Origin: Pedobacter westerhofensis | GTDB taxonomy: Bacteria > Bacteroidota > Bacteroidia > Sphingobacteriales > Sphingobacteriaceae | Assembly: GCF_900182595.1 (NCBI RefSeq) | Contig: NZ_FXTN01000009.1 | Span: forward strand, 248,001 to 312,000 | Length of the DNA: 64,000 bases | Direction of reading: 5' to 3' | Shown: positions 41,845 to 51,026 of the stretch, in pieces | How positions within the stretch are numbered: the stretch's first letter is position 1 | Layout of the letters: each line of letters opens with the position of its first letter | Translations under genes and position numbers: made by a program | The notes under the pieces: generated by a model | Told to the model about the DNA's origin: nothing | What the model saw: only the letters and a program-made list of their open reading frames with translations | Databases searched by the model: none

Positions 41845-43050
41845 ATGAAGAAGAAATTATTGCCCGTAACCGTCTTGAGCGGATTCCTTGGAAGTGGTAA
41901 AACAACCCTGTTGAACCATATTCTTCACAACAAACAAAATCTGAAAGTAGCCCTCATCGTAAATGATATGAGCGAAATCAATATTGATGCCCGTACTGTT
42001 CAGAACGGGCATATGCTATCCCGAACGGAAGAGAAACTTGTAGAAATGAGCAATGGCTGTATCTGCTGTACATTACGTGAAGATCTGATTGCAGAGGTAG
42101 AAAAACTGGCAAAGGAGGACAGGTTCGATTACCTGATCATCGAAAGTACCGGTATCTCTGAGCCTATACCCGTGGCACAGACCTTCAGTTATGTGGATGA
42201 GACGATGAACATTGACCTGAGTAAATTCAGCAAGCTGGATACGATGGTTACCGTGGTAGACTGCTTTAATTTCAGAAACGATTTTGGCACAAAAGAGTTA
42301 CTGCTGGACAGGGATTGGGTGAATGATCCGGCAGACAGGCGTACGATTGTGAACCTGCTGACAGACCAGATAGAATTTGCCAACGTGATCATTCTGAATA
42401 AAACGGACCTGATTTCTGCCGAAGACCTGAAGTTGCTGAAGGCTGTGGTCAGAAAATTAAACCCTTCTGCCCGGCAGATTGAATCTTCTTTTAGTAAAGT
42501 TGATCCGAAAGAGATCCTCAATACAGGTTTGTTCAATTTCGAAGAGGCCGCACAGGGAGCCGGTTGGATACAGGAACTGAATGCGGAACACTCGCCCGAA
42601 ACTGAAGAATACGGGATCAGCAGTACCGTTTTCAGATCGCCGGTCCCTTTTCACCCGCAAAGGTTCTGGGACTTTCTGAATAAGGAATTCCCTCCAAATG
42701 TAATCCGTACCAAAGGATTGTTCTGGCTGGCAGCAATGCCTGACCATGCCTTGAATTTCTCTCAGGCTGGCGGCTCACTAAGAATAGAGAATGCCGGGGT
42801 ATGGTGGGCAAGTATGGAACTGTCTGAAAGGCTTGCTTATCAGGATTACGCTGAAAACAGATCCCAGATTGAGTCCAGATGGAACAGCGGCTTTGGCGAC
42901 CGCCTCAATGAAATGGTGTTTATCGCGCAGGATATGGAAAAAGAAACACTGCACTGGGAGCTCAGCAACTGCCTCCTTACAGCTGAAGAACTTGTCCTGT
43001 ATAAAAACAAACAAACCTTTGTAAACCCTTTTGCCAGTGTAATTATCTGA
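41845..43050 (+). CDS. COG0523 (CobW/ZigA-like) GTP-binding metallochaperone
   Basis: 401 residues from ATG 41845, downstream of the promoter; codons before it from 41770 overlap the operators. It has the P-loop G-F-L-G-S-G-K-T-T (13-21), the metal-binding C-I-C-C (Cys72, 74, 75) with preceding N-G, E-S-T-G-I-S-E-P, the GTPase specificity motif N-K-T-D and a C-terminal CobW_C domain. Members of COG0523 move zinc, cobalt or iron to target proteins. Context with a Fur-family regulator suggests zinc. Confidence 0.93.
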   Translation: MKKKLLPVTVLSGFLGSGKTTLLNHILHNKQNLKVALIVNDMSEINIDARTVQNGHMLSRTEEKLVEMSNGCICCTLREDLIAEVEKLAKEDRFDYLIIESTGISEPIPVAQTFSYVDETMNIDLSKFSKLDTMVTVVDCFNFRNDFGTKELLLDRDWVNDPADRRTIVNLLTDQIEFANVIILNKTDLISAEDLKLLKAVVRKLNPSARQIESSFSKVDPKEILNTGLFNFEEAAQGAGWIQELNAEHSPETEEYGISSTVFRSPVPFHPQRFWDFLNKEFPPNVIRTKGLFWLAAMPDHALNFSQAGGSLRIENAGVWWASMELSERLAYQDYAENRSQIESRWNSGFGDRLNEMVFIAQDMEKETLHWELSNCLLTAEELVLYKNKQTFVNPFASVII

Positions 43051-43108
43051 TATAATTAGCGCAATGCAGTTACTACTGTATTGCGCCAATACTATATTTG
43101 ATGTTAAA

Positions 43109-43297
43109 TTAGTTGTTTTCCAGGTAATCCATGCCTTTTTGAGTAATAGTAACCGAAGGGTGTGCTTCATCCGGATGATAAGCGATAAAGCCCATTCTTT
43201 CCAGTTCATCATAAGTTTCTTCCATACCTCCAAGAATAGATGAACTTACCTGTTTTTCGATCGACGCCAGCAGCGTTTTAATTTCTTCTCTTTCCAT
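43109..43297 (-). CDS. Small winged-helix-like protein of unknown function
   Basis: A 62-residue protein beginning M-E-R-E-E-I. The C-terminal part, L-E-R-M-G-F-I-A-Y-H-P-D-E-A-H-P-S-V-T-I followed by T-Q-K-G-M-D-Y-L, reads like a wing of a winged-helix protein (compare G-L-I...V-x-L-T-x-K-G). It has no cysteines. It could be a small DNA-binding partner, but that is inference from shape only. It lies in the gap between the COG0523 gene and the ABC-F gene. Confidence 0.6.
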   Translation of the reverse strand: MEREEIKTLLASIEKQVSSSILGGMEETYDELERMGFIAYHPDEAHPSVTITQKGMDYLENN

Positions 43298-43323
43298 GAT
43301 TTTTGCTTATAGCATATAAACAA

Positions 43324-43354
43324 AATGGGCATGATAAAGTTTACCATGCCCATT
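43324..43354 (-). terminator. Hairpin terminator of the ABC-F gene
   Basis: AATGGGCATG (43324-43333) and its exact reverse complement (43345-43354) flank an 11-nt loop, 22 nt after the ABC-F stop; the minus-strand T-run is short. Confidence 0.6.
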
Positions 43355-43375
43355 CTTATTTTATGTTTAAATCAG

Positions 43376-44998
43376 TTATTTATACATTTGTGCCCTTAAC
43401 TCTGCCACATCCCCACTATTGATATATTCATCATAGCTCATCATTTTATCAATTGTTCCTTTAGGAGTGATTTCAATCACGCGCGTTGCAACAGATTCTG
43501 TAAGTGCATGGTCACGTGATGTAAACAGGATCGTTCCTTTAAAATCCTTCATACCGTTGTTCAGTGCGGTAATTGATTCCAGGTCAAGGTGATTCGTTGG
43601 CTCATCAAACAGGAGCAGGTTGGCATGTTTCAGCATCATTTGCGAGAACATACAACGCATTTTTTCACCTCCTGAGAGCACTTTAACATTCTTTAGTACT
43701 TCCTCTCCGGAGAAGAGCATCCTGCCCAGGAAACTCCTTACAAACTGCTCGTCCTTATCGGTATCAGAATATTCTCTCAGCCAGTCTACCAGGTTTTCGT
43801 CTTTACCTTCAAAATATGTAGAGTTATCATTTGGAATGTCAGCAATGTTGATGGTTACACCATATTTAAAGTCGCCGGTATAATCCTTGTCACGGCCTGT
43901 CAGCACTTCATAAAATGCGGCAGTAGCCAAACTGTTTTGTGAAACGATGGCAATTTTGTCGCCTTTATTCACCATAAAGTTGATGTCCTTGAACATCACT
44001 TCGCCGTTGACAGTTTTGCTCAGTTTCTCTACCTGCAGGATCTGGTCACCAGCTTCCCTGCCCAGGTTATTAAACATAATAGCCGGGTACTTACGGCTTG
44101 AAGGTTTAATCTCTGTAAGGTCGATCTTGTCCAGGGCCTTCTTACGCGAAGTTGCCTGTTTGGATTTTGATGCGTTGGCGCTGAAGCGCTGGATAAATTC
44201 CTGCAGTTCCTTAACTTTTTCTTCCAGTTTCTTGTTCTGGTCGCCACGCTGTTTTAATGCCAGCTGGCTAGACTCATACCAGAAAGTATAGTTACCGGAG
44301 TAAATACTCATTTTACTGAAATCGATATCTACGATATGTGTACATACGGCATCTAAAAAGTGCCTGTCGTGACTTACCACCAATACGATACTTTGATAAT
44401 CAGCCAGGAAATTCTCCAGCCAGGCGATGGTCTCGATGTCCAAATCGTTGGTAGGCTCATCCAGCAGAAGGATATCAGGGTTTCCAAATAATGCCTGTGC
44501 AAGCAATACGCGTACTTTTTGCTTTCCGTCCAGTTCCTTCAGTTGTTTAAAATGAAGTTCTTCCTTGATCCCTAAGTTGCTGAGCATGGTTGCTGCATTG
44601 CTCTCCATGTTCCAGCCATCCATTTCAGCAAATCTGTTTTCCAGTTCACCGGCGCGTTCGCCATCTTTATCCGAGAAATCTTCTTTCAGGTAGATCGCAT
44701 CTTTCTCCTTCATGATGTCATACAGTTCCTTATGACCGATCATCACGGTCTCCAGCACAGAAAACTCATCAAACTCATAGTGGTTTTGTTTTAAAACTGC
44801 CATGCGCTCGCCCGGGGTAAAGGCTACGCTGCCCGAAGTTTGATTAACCTCACCGGAAAGGATTTTTAAAAAGGTTGATTTACCTGCGCCATTAGCTCCA
44901 ATCACCCCATAGCAGTTGCCATGGTTAAATTTAAGGTTGACATCTTCAAATAAGGTACGTTTTCCGTAACGCAGGGATAAATTAGATACTGAAATCAT
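43376..44998 (-). CDS. ABC-F family ATPase (YbiT-like)
   Basis: 540 residues from ATG 44998 (M-I-S-V-S-N-L-S); the codons from 45007 are less likely. Two ABC domains without membrane parts: Walker A G-A-N-G-A-G-K-S-T and signature L-D-G-K-Q-K in the first, and V-L-S-G-G-E-K-M-R plus D-E-P-T-N-H-L-D-L in the second, joined by a charged coiled linker. The second Walker A region is unusual (I-V-S-Q-N-S-L-A-T-A-A). ABC-F proteins act on ribosomes; this is nearest to the YbiT group by length and linker. Confidence 0.88.
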   Translation of the reverse strand: MISVSNLSLRYGKRTLFEDVNLKFNHGNCYGVIGANGAGKSTFLKILSGEVNQTSGSVAFTPGERMAVLKQNHYEFDEFSVLETVMIGHKELYDIMKEKDAIYLKEDFSDKDGERAGELENRFAEMDGWNMESNAATMLSNLGIKEELHFKQLKELDGKQKVRVLLAQALFGNPDILLLDEPTNDLDIETIAWLENFLADYQSIVLVVSHDRHFLDAVCTHIVDIDFSKMSIYSGNYTFWYESSQLALKQRGDQNKKLEEKVKELQEFIQRFSANASKSKQATSRKKALDKIDLTEIKPSSRKYPAIMFNNLGREAGDQILQVEKLSKTVNGEVMFKDINFMVNKGDKIAIVSQNSLATAAFYEVLTGRDKDYTGDFKYGVTINIADIPNDNSTYFEGKDENLVDWLREYSDTDKDEQFVRSFLGRMLFSGEEVLKNVKVLSGGEKMRCMFSQMMLKHANLLLFDEPTNHLDLESITALNNGMKDFKGTILFTSRDHALTESVATRVIEITPKGTIDKMMSYDEYINSGDVAELRAQMYK

Positions 44999-45084
44999 AT
45001 TGCACACAAAATAAGCCGCAAAGGTAACGATTATTTAATAAAATGCCCGGAACAGATCTGATTCATTAGTTCAGCTTTAAATGT

Positions 45085-45092
45085 TATTTTTG
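45085..45092 (+). promoter_or_regulatory. -7 element of the nitroreductase gene
   Basis: TATTTTTG, a full match, 14 nt before the ATG at 45107. A GTG in frame at 45092 is inside the box and is rejected as start. Confidence 0.5.
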
Positions 45093-45106
45093 TGTTTTCA
45101 GACATT

Positions 45107-45685
45107 ATGGCAAACGAAATAGAGATACTCAGTTCAATCATACAGCGCCGGAGAAGTATTTTTCCGCCAAGCTACACCGGAGAGGAAATTCCTGATGAAT
45201 TGATCCTGAAAGTTTTGGAAAGTGCAAACTATGCACCTACACATAAATTAACGGAACCCTGGCGTTTCATCGTGCTGCGGAAAGAGGGAAAACATAAATT
45301 CGGGCTGGAGCTTGCACGTTTATACCAGGAGCAGACACCGCCACATCAGTTCCTGCAAAAGAAATTTGAGGCAATGGTAGAGAAAGCTGATCAGTCGAGC
45401 TGCGTCATTGTACTCAATGCCCAGCTGCATCCCGGACAGATCCCGGAATGGGAGGAGATTGCTGCTTTTGCCTGTGCGGTGCAGAATATGGCTTTAACCG
45501 CCGAAGCGCTGAATATTGGCGCTTACTGGAGTTCTCCGGGCACGATAGATCAGTTGCCGGCATACTTTAATATGGCCGAAAACGAAAAGTGCTTCGGCTT
45601 GTTCTTCATGGGTTTCCACAATGAGGCACCACGGGCTGCCAGACGTGGTCCGATAGAGGACAAAGTGAGGTGGATTGAAGAATAA
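45107..45685 (+). CDS. Nitroreductase-family flavoprotein
   Basis: 192 residues from ATG 45107. The N-terminal R-R-R-S-I-F and S-A-N-Y-A-P-T-H-K-L-T-E-P-W-R-F match the FMN-binding part of the nitroreductase family, and A-L-N-I-G-A-Y-W-S-S is the second flavin-contact segment. These dimers reduce quinones or nitro compounds with NAD(P)H; the natural substrate is unknown. Confidence 0.88.
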   Translation: MANEIEILSSIIQRRRSIFPPSYTGEEIPDELILKVLESANYAPTHKLTEPWRFIVLRKEGKHKFGLELARLYQEQTPPHQFLQKKFEAMVEKADQSSCVIVLNAQLHPGQIPEWEEIAAFACAVQNMALTAEALNIGAYWSSPGTIDQLPAYFNMAENEKCFGLFFMGFHNEAPRAARRGPIEDKVRWIEE

Positions 45686-45762
45686 GGTATATTGCAAAAT
45701 AGAGGCTGACCGAATATTAGCGGCAGGTATAAGAACAAGTGTGATCCGGATAGAAAATTAAA

Positions 45763-46218
45763 ATGGAAGATTTCAAAATCAAGTTATACCAGCGCTGCAT
45801 GGATTTTGTGCTGCAGCGTATTGATACTGCCGAAACTGCGTTGAAACAGGCGCAGGAAGCCAGCAATGATGATACTAAAAGCAGTGCGGGAGACAAGTTT
45901 GAAACCACGCGGGAAATGATGCAGCAGGACATTGCAAGAAATAAAAACCTGCTGTTTGACGGGCAGCAGAATTTACAATTATTGTCTTCTCTGGAAAGTG
46001 TTCCTGCTGCGGGGGATACTGTCCGCAACGGAAGTGTGGTATATACTTCGAAAGGAATATTTTATATCAGCATCAGTGCAGGGCAGCTGAATGTGGATGA
46101 TCAGGTCGTATTTGCAATTTCAGCAGCTTCGCCAATCGGGCAGCTGCTCACGGGAAAGAGGGCAGGTGATTCGTTCAGCTTTAACCAGAACGAATACACC
46201 ATTAAGGATATTCACTAG
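45763..46218 (+). CDS. GreA/GreB-like protein
   Basis: A 151-residue protein. The N-terminal 70 residues form a likely coiled coil with the conserved S-S-A-G-D-K-F-E-T-T-R-E-M, and the C-terminal part (V-R-N-G-S-V-V-Y... I-S-A-A-S-P-I-G-Q-L-L-T-G-K-R-A-G-D) has the S-P-x-G-x-x-L-x-G-K-x-x-G-D segment of the GreA/GreB FKBP-like domain. In GreA this domain binds RNA polymerase. Relatives are sometimes wrongly labelled 3-oxoacyl-ACP synthase. Whether it stimulates transcript cleavage is unknown. Confidence 0.75.
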   Translation: MEDFKIKLYQRCMDFVLQRIDTAETALKQAQEASNDDTKSSAGDKFETTREMMQQDIARNKNLLFDGQQNLQLLSSLESVPAAGDTVRNGSVVYTSKGIFYISISAGQLNVDDQVVFAISAASPIGQLLTGKRAGDSFSFNQNEYTIKDIH

Positions 46219-46233
46219 TATATACCTGTCTAA

Positions 46234-46941
46234 TCAATCTACTGCTGAAAAAGATGCTTTCACCTTTGTATAATAAAGTGTGGTTGTGCCCTCGTACCCG
46301 GAGTCTGTCCCAACATAAACCCAGGCTTCACCATTGCTGTCTGCTTTTCCGGTAAATTCTGCCGAACGGCTGATCAGGGCATAATCCGTTTTATTGGTGC
46401 CATTATCGATATCACCCATTTTTACCGCATCAACGCCCTCTCTCTCCTGGTTCCCTTTATCGATATTCATCACGTATAATGTACCTGTTGGATTCATCAC
46501 CTTTTTAGGTTCCTCCAGTGTCATCCCGGCCTTTAAAATGACAGATCCACCCGGGCTGCCGCCCACACCGAGGTTGGACCTGAGCGCATTTGAAGCCAGC
46601 TCTACATCAACCTTCATTTTATACGTCTTGTTAGGGGACAATCCGGATACTTTTTTCTTGATGTACATAAACAAATCGTCACTGTGATTGATCCCCGACA
46701 CCAATATGCCTTTGGACGTATTGTCTAAGGGGGCCGGTAATATTTCATGAGAGGATTTTAGTTCCCAGGGCACTTCCTTATCTTTTGGATAGTCTGAGAA
46801 ACCTGCTGTCCAGGACTGGACGGAATGGTTAAAGCTGTCATCAATATCTCCCGTAGCGGGGTTAAAGGTGTCATGATCTTTACTGCATGAGAAAAGGAGT
46901 GGAGCGAACAAGATTGCGAGTGTTACGACTTTCAATTTCAT
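46234..46941 (-). CDS. Lipoprotein of unknown function
   Basis: A 235-residue protein with a lipoprotein signal (L-L-F-S-C near residue 19). The mature part is beta-rich, with K-T-Y-K-M-K-V-D-V-E-L-A and repeated polar strands that could form a jelly-roll (carbohydrate-binding-like) fold. I recognise no family. Its neighbours give no functional hint. Confidence 0.75.
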   Translation of the reverse strand: MKLKVVTLAILFAPLLFSCSKDHDTFNPATGDIDDSFNHSVQSWTAGFSDYPKDKEVPWELKSSHEILPAPLDNTSKGILVSGINHSDDLFMYIKKKVSGLSPNKTYKMKVDVELASNALRSNLGVGGSPGGSVILKAGMTLEEPKKVMNPTGTLYVMNIDKGNQEREGVDAVKMGDIDNGTNKTDYALISRSAEFTGKADSNGEAWVYVGTDSGYEGTTTLYYTKVKASFSAVD

Positions 46942-47131
46942 TTCTTTAATCTTTAAATGATGAGTATTTTAATTATAGTTTAACATGCTGCTGTATATGT
47001 GCGCGGTGTGTTAAGCTATAAGTAAAACGGCTGCTTTTCAAAAAATGCTACAGTAATCTGCTCTTCCCCATTTATCCCGATCTTTTCCGGATGAGCCAGA
47101 TGATTTCATGAATCTGATACTTAACAGAAAA

Positions 47132-47180
47132 AGCCCCCGGAGAGCGTCTAACGTTTGGGCTAGTCCATTCTCCGGAGGCT
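47132..47180 (-). terminator. Terminator of the polysaccharide deacetylase gene with GTTAGAC loop
   Basis: AGCCCCCGGAGA and TCTCCGGAGGCT pair with one mismatch around a 25-nt loop; on the minus strand the stem runs into TTTTTC. The loop-proximal side resembles that of the secDF terminator (see findings). Confidence 0.7.
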
Positions 47181-47228
47181 GTTCAGGGTATGTTTTTTGT
47201 CTCTGTGGAATCTTACAGGACTCGTTTT

Positions 47229-48104
47229 TTAAAAGCTGTTTTTGATGCTGTTGCTTAAAGTTTTTGGCGTCCAGTATCCGCTGGCGATAATCCTTCTGAT
47301 CGTAAACAGTGGATTGTTTTCATCACGTTTGGTACCCAGGATAAATGCGCTTTTAAAGCCCCTTTTTTTCAACTCCGGAATCGCTTCAGGATTCCATAGT
47401 CCGAAAGGATAGGCAAAGTGGTGAATATTCTTTCCTGTAATTTCCTGCAGGGTTTTTGTCGGCTTGTCAATCTGGATCTCCCAGTCTTTGCCCTGGTATT
47501 TTTTCACATTGTGATGGTCCCAGGTATGTGAGCCAATGTCATTTCCTTTGTCAGACAGGTCTTTCACCTGAGCTTTGCTCATATAATGCGGCCTGCCTAA
47601 AGAAACAGTCATCACAAAATAAATTCCTTTATAACCATATTTTGTGAGTGTAGGCTCTGCAATAGTGTACTGGTCTACATCGGTGTCATCAAAGGTAAGA
47701 ACGATAGGTTTACTTGGCAGGGCAGTGCCATTATTCAGGTAATCATAAAGCTGATCGGCCAGGATGGTGTGGTATCCGCTGTCGGCAAGCATTTTCATTT
47801 GTGCTTTAAATACAGCGATAGGTACAATATAATCTTTAGAAGTTTTGGAATCCGTAGGTTTCCAGTCGCGGATCTGGTGATAGCACAGTACTGGTACCTG
47901 TTTGCGCGCCAAAATGGTTTTTGCATCTGCAACTTTGACACCGGAAATGTCTACAGCTTTGGCTGTTGATGCCGGAGCAGATGTGCCGGAAGATTTAACA
48001 GTGGTATCTGCGCCTGCTTCTGCAACGCCTGTTTTAGATTTTGACTGACAGCCGGCACTCATTAACAGGGCCGCTGCCGTAATAGATAGGATATAGTGTT
48101 TCAT
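47229..48104 (-). CDS. Polysaccharide deacetylase lipoprotein
   Basis: A 291-residue NodB-domain protein with a lipoprotein signal (M-S-A-G-C, Cys19) and a Ser/Ala/Thr-rich linker. The domain has L-T-F-D-D-T-D-V near residue 137 (catalytic Asp and metal Asp) and the metal ligands S-H-T-W-D-H-H near 193. The usual T-F-D-D-G has Thr for Gly. It would remove acetyl groups from an N-acetylglucosamine polymer at the cell envelope; the actual polymer is unknown. A -7 box TAGTTTTG (48132-48139) precedes it. Confidence 0.88.
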   Translation of the reverse strand: MKHYILSITAAALLMSAGCQSKSKTGVAEAGADTTVKSSGTSAPASTAKAVDISGVKVADAKTILARKQVPVLCYHQIRDWKPTDSKTSKDYIVPIAVFKAQMKMLADSGYHTILADQLYDYLNNGTALPSKPIVLTFDDTDVDQYTIAEPTLTKYGYKGIYFVMTVSLGRPHYMSKAQVKDLSDKGNDIGSHTWDHHNVKKYQGKDWEIQIDKPTKTLQEITGKNIHHFAYPFGLWNPEAIPELKKRGFKSAFILGTKRDENNPLFTIRRIIASGYWTPKTLSNSIKNSF

Positions 48105-48131
48105 TCAGGTATTGATATTTTTATGTGGCTG

Positions 48132-48139
48132 CAAAACTA
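48132..48139 (-). promoter_or_regulatory. -7 element of the polysaccharide deacetylase gene
   Basis: TAGTTTTG on the minus strand, full TAnnTTTG match, 27 nt from the ATG at 48104. Confidence 0.45.
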
Positions 48140-48356
48140 TGAAATCAGGAGTCAATATGCGATATAAAATACAAGCAATTATATTCATGCTCTAACTAGC
48201 CAATTTATTACAGTCATTATCCCGCTTTATCTGATATTATTAAATAATTTAGAAGCTTTTTATTAAATTATATACATGAAACTATGTTGATCCGTCAATT
48301 ATAGTATAATTGATCAGCATGTCCGCACCGTCATTACTGTCAAAATTAATCTCTAA

Positions 48357-50861
48357 ATGAAAAAACTCTACGTCTCTTTTCTGTTTGTCGCGCTTTGTTC
48401 CGGGGTATACGCCCAGTCGCGAACTTTTACCTTAACTGAAGCTGTCAGCGAGGCGCCAAAGGCGAATTATCAGCTGGCATCCAGGTTCTCGCCCAATAAA
48501 ATAAAAAAGATGGTGTATTCCATCGCGGTAGATCCGCACTGGCTCAAGCTCAGTAATCGCTTCTGGTATGAATACGAGAACCCGGGCGGTAAACAGTGGT
48601 ATGTTGTTGATCCTTCACAGCGAAGTAAAAAAGCGCTCTTCAATACCGCCAGTCTCGCTGCCGAAATCACGACCATCATCCGCGATCCCTTTGATGCGCA
48701 GCATTTGCCTATTGAGAACCTGAAGTTTTCAAAGGATGAGAAAAGTATCAGTTTTGAAATGAAAAGCTCTATTGATGAGCTAAAGAAAGACAGGAAAGAT
48801 AAGAAGTCGGCCGACTCCATGCAGAAGAAGATCTTTTATTTTAATTACGATCTTGCGGCTGCAAAACTCAAAGAGGTCAAAAACTATGAAAAACCAAAGG
48901 CCAAGCCCGAATGGGGTTCTGTGGCCCCGGATTCGTCAGCAGTAATCTTTACCAGGAACTTCAACTTGTACTGGATGGATAAAGTGAACTATCTGAAGGC
49001 CGTAAAAAATGAGGACGACAGCACTATAGTGGAACATCAGCTAACCAAAGACGGTGTTAAATTTTATGCCTATGGCGATGATGGGGATGGCGAGGATAAT
49101 GTTGAAAATGAGAAAAAAAATAAAAAGAGAAGGCCGGCACGTGTGTACTGGTCGCCCGATGCCAAACATTTTGTGCTCAACCGTGAAGACTCCAGGCTGG
49201 TGAAAGACCTTTGGGTGATTAATAATACTGCATCACCAAGACCGACGCTTGAAACCTACAAGTACGAAATGCCCGGTGAAAAAGAAACTCCAAAAAATGA
49301 AGTCCTGTTATTTGACTTTGCAGCGAAGTCGTTTAAAAAACTGAACGTTGCTGCATTTAAGGATCAAAGTGTTTCGCTCTGGCCTGCACCATCGCTCAAT
49401 AAAGACAGGGATAATGAATTCCGGCCGTCTTTATGGCTCGGGGATAATAGCAAGCTGTACTTCTCCAGGACCAGCCGCGACCTGAAAAGGGTGGATATCT
49501 GTGCTGCGGAGATCAATACGGGTGTGGTAACTCCTGTGATTGAGGAGCGCTTTAATACCTATGTAGAGATCAACCGCCCCGGACTAGTGAAGAATACCGG
49601 TGAAATCATCCACTGGTCGGAACGCGATGGATGGGCGCATTTCTACCTTTTTGATGCAAAAGGTACACTGAAAAATCAGATTACAAAAGGTTCGTTCCAC
49701 TGTGAAAGTATCGTGAATGTGGATGAGAAGAACCGTGTGCTGTACTTTACTGCTAATGGCAGAGAGGCAAAAGAAGATCCTTATTATCTTCATTTGTACC
49801 GGATCAATTTTGATGGCTCCGGGATGAAGTTGCTGAACACCGGGGATTTCGATCACCTGTCGAATATGAATGATGAAGCCAGTTATGTAGTAGATAATTA
49901 CTCCAGAGTGAACACCATTCCGCAGTCGGTTGTGCTGGACAGGAACGGGATGAAGGTCATGACGCTGGAAACGGCCGACCTGTCTTTGCTGATGGCGGCA
50001 GGGTATAAGTTTCCTGAACCTTTAAAAGTAAAGGCAGATGATGGCGTGACTGATCTTTATGGTGTAATGTATAAACCATTTGACTTCGACCCGAAGAAAA
50101 AATATCCGATTATCGAATATGTATACCCTGGTCCGCAAACGGAAGCAGTCAATAAATCTTTTAACAAGAGTATGGACAGGACGGACCGTCTGGCACAGTT
50201 TGGCTATGTAGTGATTACTGTAGGAAACCGGGGCGGTAATCCGGCACGTTCCAAATGGTATCATACCTATGGCTACGGAAACCTTCGTGATTATGGACTG
50301 GCCGATAAAAAAGTGGCTGTAGAACAACTGGCGGACCGCTACAGTTACATCGATGCGGGCAGGGTAGGGATCACCGGCCACTCTGGTGGCGGTTTTATGT
50401 CGACCGCGGCCATGCTGGTATATCCGGATTTCTTCAAGGCGGCGGTATCCAATGCCGGTAACCACGACAATAGTATATACAATAGATGGTGGAGCGAGAA
50501 ACATAATGGAGTGAAAGAGATTGTTTCTGCCAAAGGTGATACGACGTTTAAATATGCAATCGATAAGAACCCGGACCTGGCTAAGAATCTAAAAGGTCAC
50601 CTGATGGTGATGGCGGGGGATATGGACAACAATGTGCATCCTGCCAATACAATCAAACTGGCGAGTGAGCTGATGAAGGCAGGTAAGAGATTTGAATTTG
50701 TGATCGTTCCGGGTGCGCGTCATGCCTTTGGTGCAATGACAGAATATGCGTTCTGGAAACTTGCAGATCATTTCAATAAATACCTGATCGGCGATTTCAG
50801 CCATTCGGAGGATGTGGATATCCTGGAGATGGACCGGGAGGTGGAGATGAGCGGGAAGTAA
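48357..50861 (+). CDS. S9-family prolyl oligopeptidase, DPP-IV-like, exported
   Basis: An 834-residue serine peptidase. A signal peptide (cleavage after Y-A-Q, about residue 20) is followed by a beta-propeller region (about 60-560) and the alpha/beta hydrolase domain. The catalytic Ser is in T-G-H-S-G-G-G-F (about 676), Asp in A-G-D-M-D-N-N-V-H-P (about 757) and His in G-A-R-H-A-F-G (about 789). Such enzymes cleave after Pro or Ala in short peptides in the periplasm. Its propeller has a charged K/D/E-rich insertion (about 240-260). Confidence 0.92.
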   Translation: MKKLYVSFLFVALCSGVYAQSRTFTLTEAVSEAPKANYQLASRFSPNKIKKMVYSIAVDPHWLKLSNRFWYEYENPGGKQWYVVDPSQRSKKALFNTASLAAEITTIIRDPFDAQHLPIENLKFSKDEKSISFEMKSSIDELKKDRKDKKSADSMQKKIFYFNYDLAAAKLKEVKNYEKPKAKPEWGSVAPDSSAVIFTRNFNLYWMDKVNYLKAVKNEDDSTIVEHQLTKDGVKFYAYGDDGDGEDNVENEKKNKKRRPARVYWSPDAKHFVLNREDSRLVKDLWVINNTASPRPTLETYKYEMPGEKETPKNEVLLFDFAAKSFKKLNVAAFKDQSVSLWPAPSLNKDRDNEFRPSLWLGDNSKLYFSRTSRDLKRVDICAAEINTGVVTPVIEERFNTYVEINRPGLVKNTGEIIHWSERDGWAHFYLFDAKGTLKNQITKGSFHCESIVNVDEKNRVLYFTANGREAKEDPYYLHLYRINFDGSGMKLLNTGDFDHLSNMNDEASYVVDNYSRVNTIPQSVVLDRNGMKVMTLETADLSLLMAAGYKFPEPLKVKADDGVTDLYGVMYKPFDFDPKKKYPIIEYVYPGPQTEAVNKSFNKSMDRTDRLAQFGYVVITVGNRGGNPARSKWYHTYGYGNLRDYGLADKKVAVEQLADRYSYIDAGRVGITGHSGGGFMSTAAMLVYPDFFKAAVSNAGNHDNSIYNRWWSEKHNGVKEIVSAKGDTTFKYAIDKNPDLAKNLKGHLMVMAGDMDNNVHPANTIKLASELMKAGKRFEFVIVPGARHAFGAMTEYAFWKLADHFNKYLIGDFSHSEDVDILEMDREVEMSGK

Positions 50862-50968
50862 ATATCACAAAGAAGTAGAATTAACCGGTAAGTAGAATTG
50901 GCCCGGGATTACAATCAGCCAGAAAGCAAACTGGAAGAGAATAATCAATGATTTTTAAGTACTAAAAA

Positions 50969-50991
50969 AGCCCCGGCGACATACCGGGGCT
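50969..50991 (-). terminator. Terminator of the outer-membrane barrel gene
   Basis: AGCCCCGG-CGACATA-CCGGGGCT forms a perfect 8-bp GC-rich stem; on the minus strand it runs into TTTTTTA. Confidence 0.9.
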
Positions 50992-51026
50992 CTTCTCAAA
51001 AACTAAATCTGTAAAGTGCCTAAGTA

